Origin: an uncultured Fusobacterium sp.
GTDB lineage: Bacteria > Fusobacteriota > Fusobacteriia > Fusobacteriales > Fusobacteriaceae
Direction of reading: 5' to 3'
Assembly (NCBI RefSeq): GCF_905200055.1
Contig: NZ_CAJKIS010000020.1
Coordinates: forward strand, 1 to 41,095
Length of the DNA stretch: 41,095 bases
Shown here: positions 40,481 through 41,095 of the stretch, piece after piece
Layout of the letters: every line of letters begins with the position of its first letter
How positions within the stretch are numbered: position 1 is the first letter of the stretch
Notes under the pieces: model-generated
What the model was told of the DNA's origin: nothing
Seen by the model: the letters and a program-made list of their open reading frames with translations, nothing else
Databases searched by the model: none
Translations under genes and position numbers: made by a program

Positions 40481-40524
40481 CTTTTAGCCCTCCTGTTCTT
40501 CTAATATAATTTTCTCTATATTCT

Positions 40525-40533
40525 ATTATAGCA
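40525..40533 (-). promoter_or_regulatory. Extended -10 promoter of the ABC cluster
   Basis: On the minus strand TGC-TATAAT, about 45 bases before the ATG of the first gene; no convincing -35. Confidence 0.55.
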
Positions 40534-40603
40534 CATTTTTAAAAAAATCGCATATGAAATAAAAACTTATTTTTAGAAACGGAATCTTTTAAGAAATTTT
40601 CAA

Positions 40604-40631
40604 ATAAAAAACTACACCCTAAAGTGTAGTT
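40604..40631 (-). terminator. Terminator of the small membrane protein gene
   Basis: Arms AACTACAC (40610-40617) and GTGTAGTT (40624-40631); TTTTTT follows on the minus strand. Confidence 0.8.
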
Positions 40632-40640
40632 AAAATATTA

Positions 40641-40904
40641 TTAATATTTTTTTCTTTTATTCTTTCTTAACTTTCTATTTATTATTACAACTAATATAAT
40701 AGATGGGATAGATAAAAATACGACTGCTAAAAATATAGCTATTTTAGGCATAATTCCTGTAACATAAGCTATTGAAAAAGCTATAGATCCTATTATTTCT
40801 ACTGGATTTATAAAAAGAAACTTCCCAAAAGGATCCATAATATATTCTACTCCATAAACTGTTAAAATAAAAGTTCCCACAAAAATTAAAAAGCTAAATA
40901 GCAC
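40641..40904 (-). CDS. Small membrane protein of unknown function
   Basis: An 87-residue protein with two or three hydrophobic segments (1-20, 32-50 and 55-76) and a highly basic end (NRKLRKNKRKKY) that should face the cytoplasm. The start is a GTG with GAGGTG eight bases upstream. It has its own strong promoter and terminator and lies just after the rRNA operon. No family is recognised. Confidence 0.6.
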   Translation of the reverse strand: MLFSFLIFVGTFILTVYGVEYIMDPFGKFLFINPVEIIGSIAFSIAYVTGIMPKIAIFLAVVFLSIPSIILVVIINRKLRKNKRKKY

Positions 40905-40974
40905 TTTAAATTCACCTCAAATTTAATTAGTATTTTTAATTTTTATCCCCAAAAATATTTATAAAATTTATTTC

Positions 40975-41003
40975 ATCTTAACATAACTTTTATAAAAAGT
41001 CAA
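40975..41003 (-). promoter_or_regulatory. Promoter of the small membrane protein gene
   Basis: On the minus strand TTGACT (40998-41003), 17 bases, extended -10 TGT-TAAGAT (TAAGAT at 40975-40980). Confidence 0.65.
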
Positions 41004-41042
41004 TAAATTCAAGGTTAAAAGATATTAATAAATTATAATTCA

Positions 41043-41055
41043 AAAAATAAAAAAA
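41043..41055 (-). terminator. T tract after the 5S rRNA
   Basis: On the minus strand the 5S end is followed directly by TTTTTTATTTTTT, the expected end of an rRNA operon; the last 5S helix can act as the hairpin. Confidence 0.65.
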
Positions 41056-41095
41056 GCTTGGCGAGTTCCTATCCTCCCAGGAGGCTTCCCTCCAA
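41056..41095 (-). rRNA. rrf: 5S ribosomal RNA, 3' end (partial)
   Basis: The minus strand reads TTGGAGGGAAGCCTCCTGGG, then GAGGATAGGAACTCGCCAAGC to 41056. This is the conserved 3' third of bacterial 5S rRNA (the GGGAGG..AGG helix region and the final strand of helix I). The rest of the gene lies beyond the right edge. Confidence 0.92.

Overview
The window is strongly AT-rich chromosomal DNA from a fusobacterium, most likely the genus Fusobacterium. The evidence is the very low GC, A/T-ending codons, promoters that are often of the extended -10 (TGnTATAAT) kind, secreted binding proteins without lipobox cysteines (a periplasm), and a housekeeping gene order. The species cannot be fixed from sequence alone. 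I see no CRISPR array, insertion sequence, phage or integrase. The right edge enters the 3' end of a 5S rRNA gene on the minus strand, so an rRNA operon lies just outside.

Layout. 1-1529: the first codons of a UgpC/MalK-type ABC ATPase, about 460 bp of near-pure A/T spacer, and a WYL regulator. 1602-4812: a biotin operon bioB-bioD-bioA behind a promoter with a candidate BirA operator. 4818-6378: an HxlR-family regulator divergent from a two-part permease, with a perfect 11-bp inverted repeat lying exactly between the two promoters. 6586-9553: the anaerobic ribonucleotide reductase genes nrdD-nrdG with tandem NrdR boxes. 9626-22922: a long minus-strand run with several internal promoters: polA, whiA, ribF, scpA, murJ, a solitary DNA adenine methyltransferase, corA, a coiled-coil protein, coaBC, then three less well known genes ending with a radical SAM protein. 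23041-25538: a ClC chloride transporter and a glutamate-racemase-like protein lacking one catalytic cysteine. 25585-25980: an apparent pair of small RNA genes whose promoters share an exact 20-bp block. 25988-29466: a TIM-barrel protein and a metal/corrinoid-type binding protein, divergent from cobyric acid synthase. 29505-31935: yqeB-xdhC-TSUP, genes of the selenium/molybdenum hydroxylase maturation set. 31941-34163: the PTS-dependent dihydroxyacetone kinase operon dhaKLM with an attenuator-like leader. 34204-37389: small membrane proteins, a lineage-specific protein and a CvfB-like S1 protein. 37384-40533: a four-gene ABC import cluster with one normal and one degenerate ATPase. 40610-41003: a small membrane protein.

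How it works together. Most genes are core metabolism and cell maintenance of an anaerobe: oxygen-sensitive dNTP synthesis, biotin, CoA and FAD synthesis, replication and segregation, peptidoglycan flipping, and dihydroxyacetone use. The less ordinary content is in the control regions: symmetric operator/promoter designs, the duplicated sRNA-like units, a terminator hairpin between the dhaK promoter and its start codon, and a hairpin that buries the Shine-Dalgarno sequence of a DUF486 membrane protein. Among proteins, the solitary methyltransferase inside the housekeeping run, the cysteine-to-glycine racemase and the ABC ATPase without its catalytic glutamate deserve a second look.
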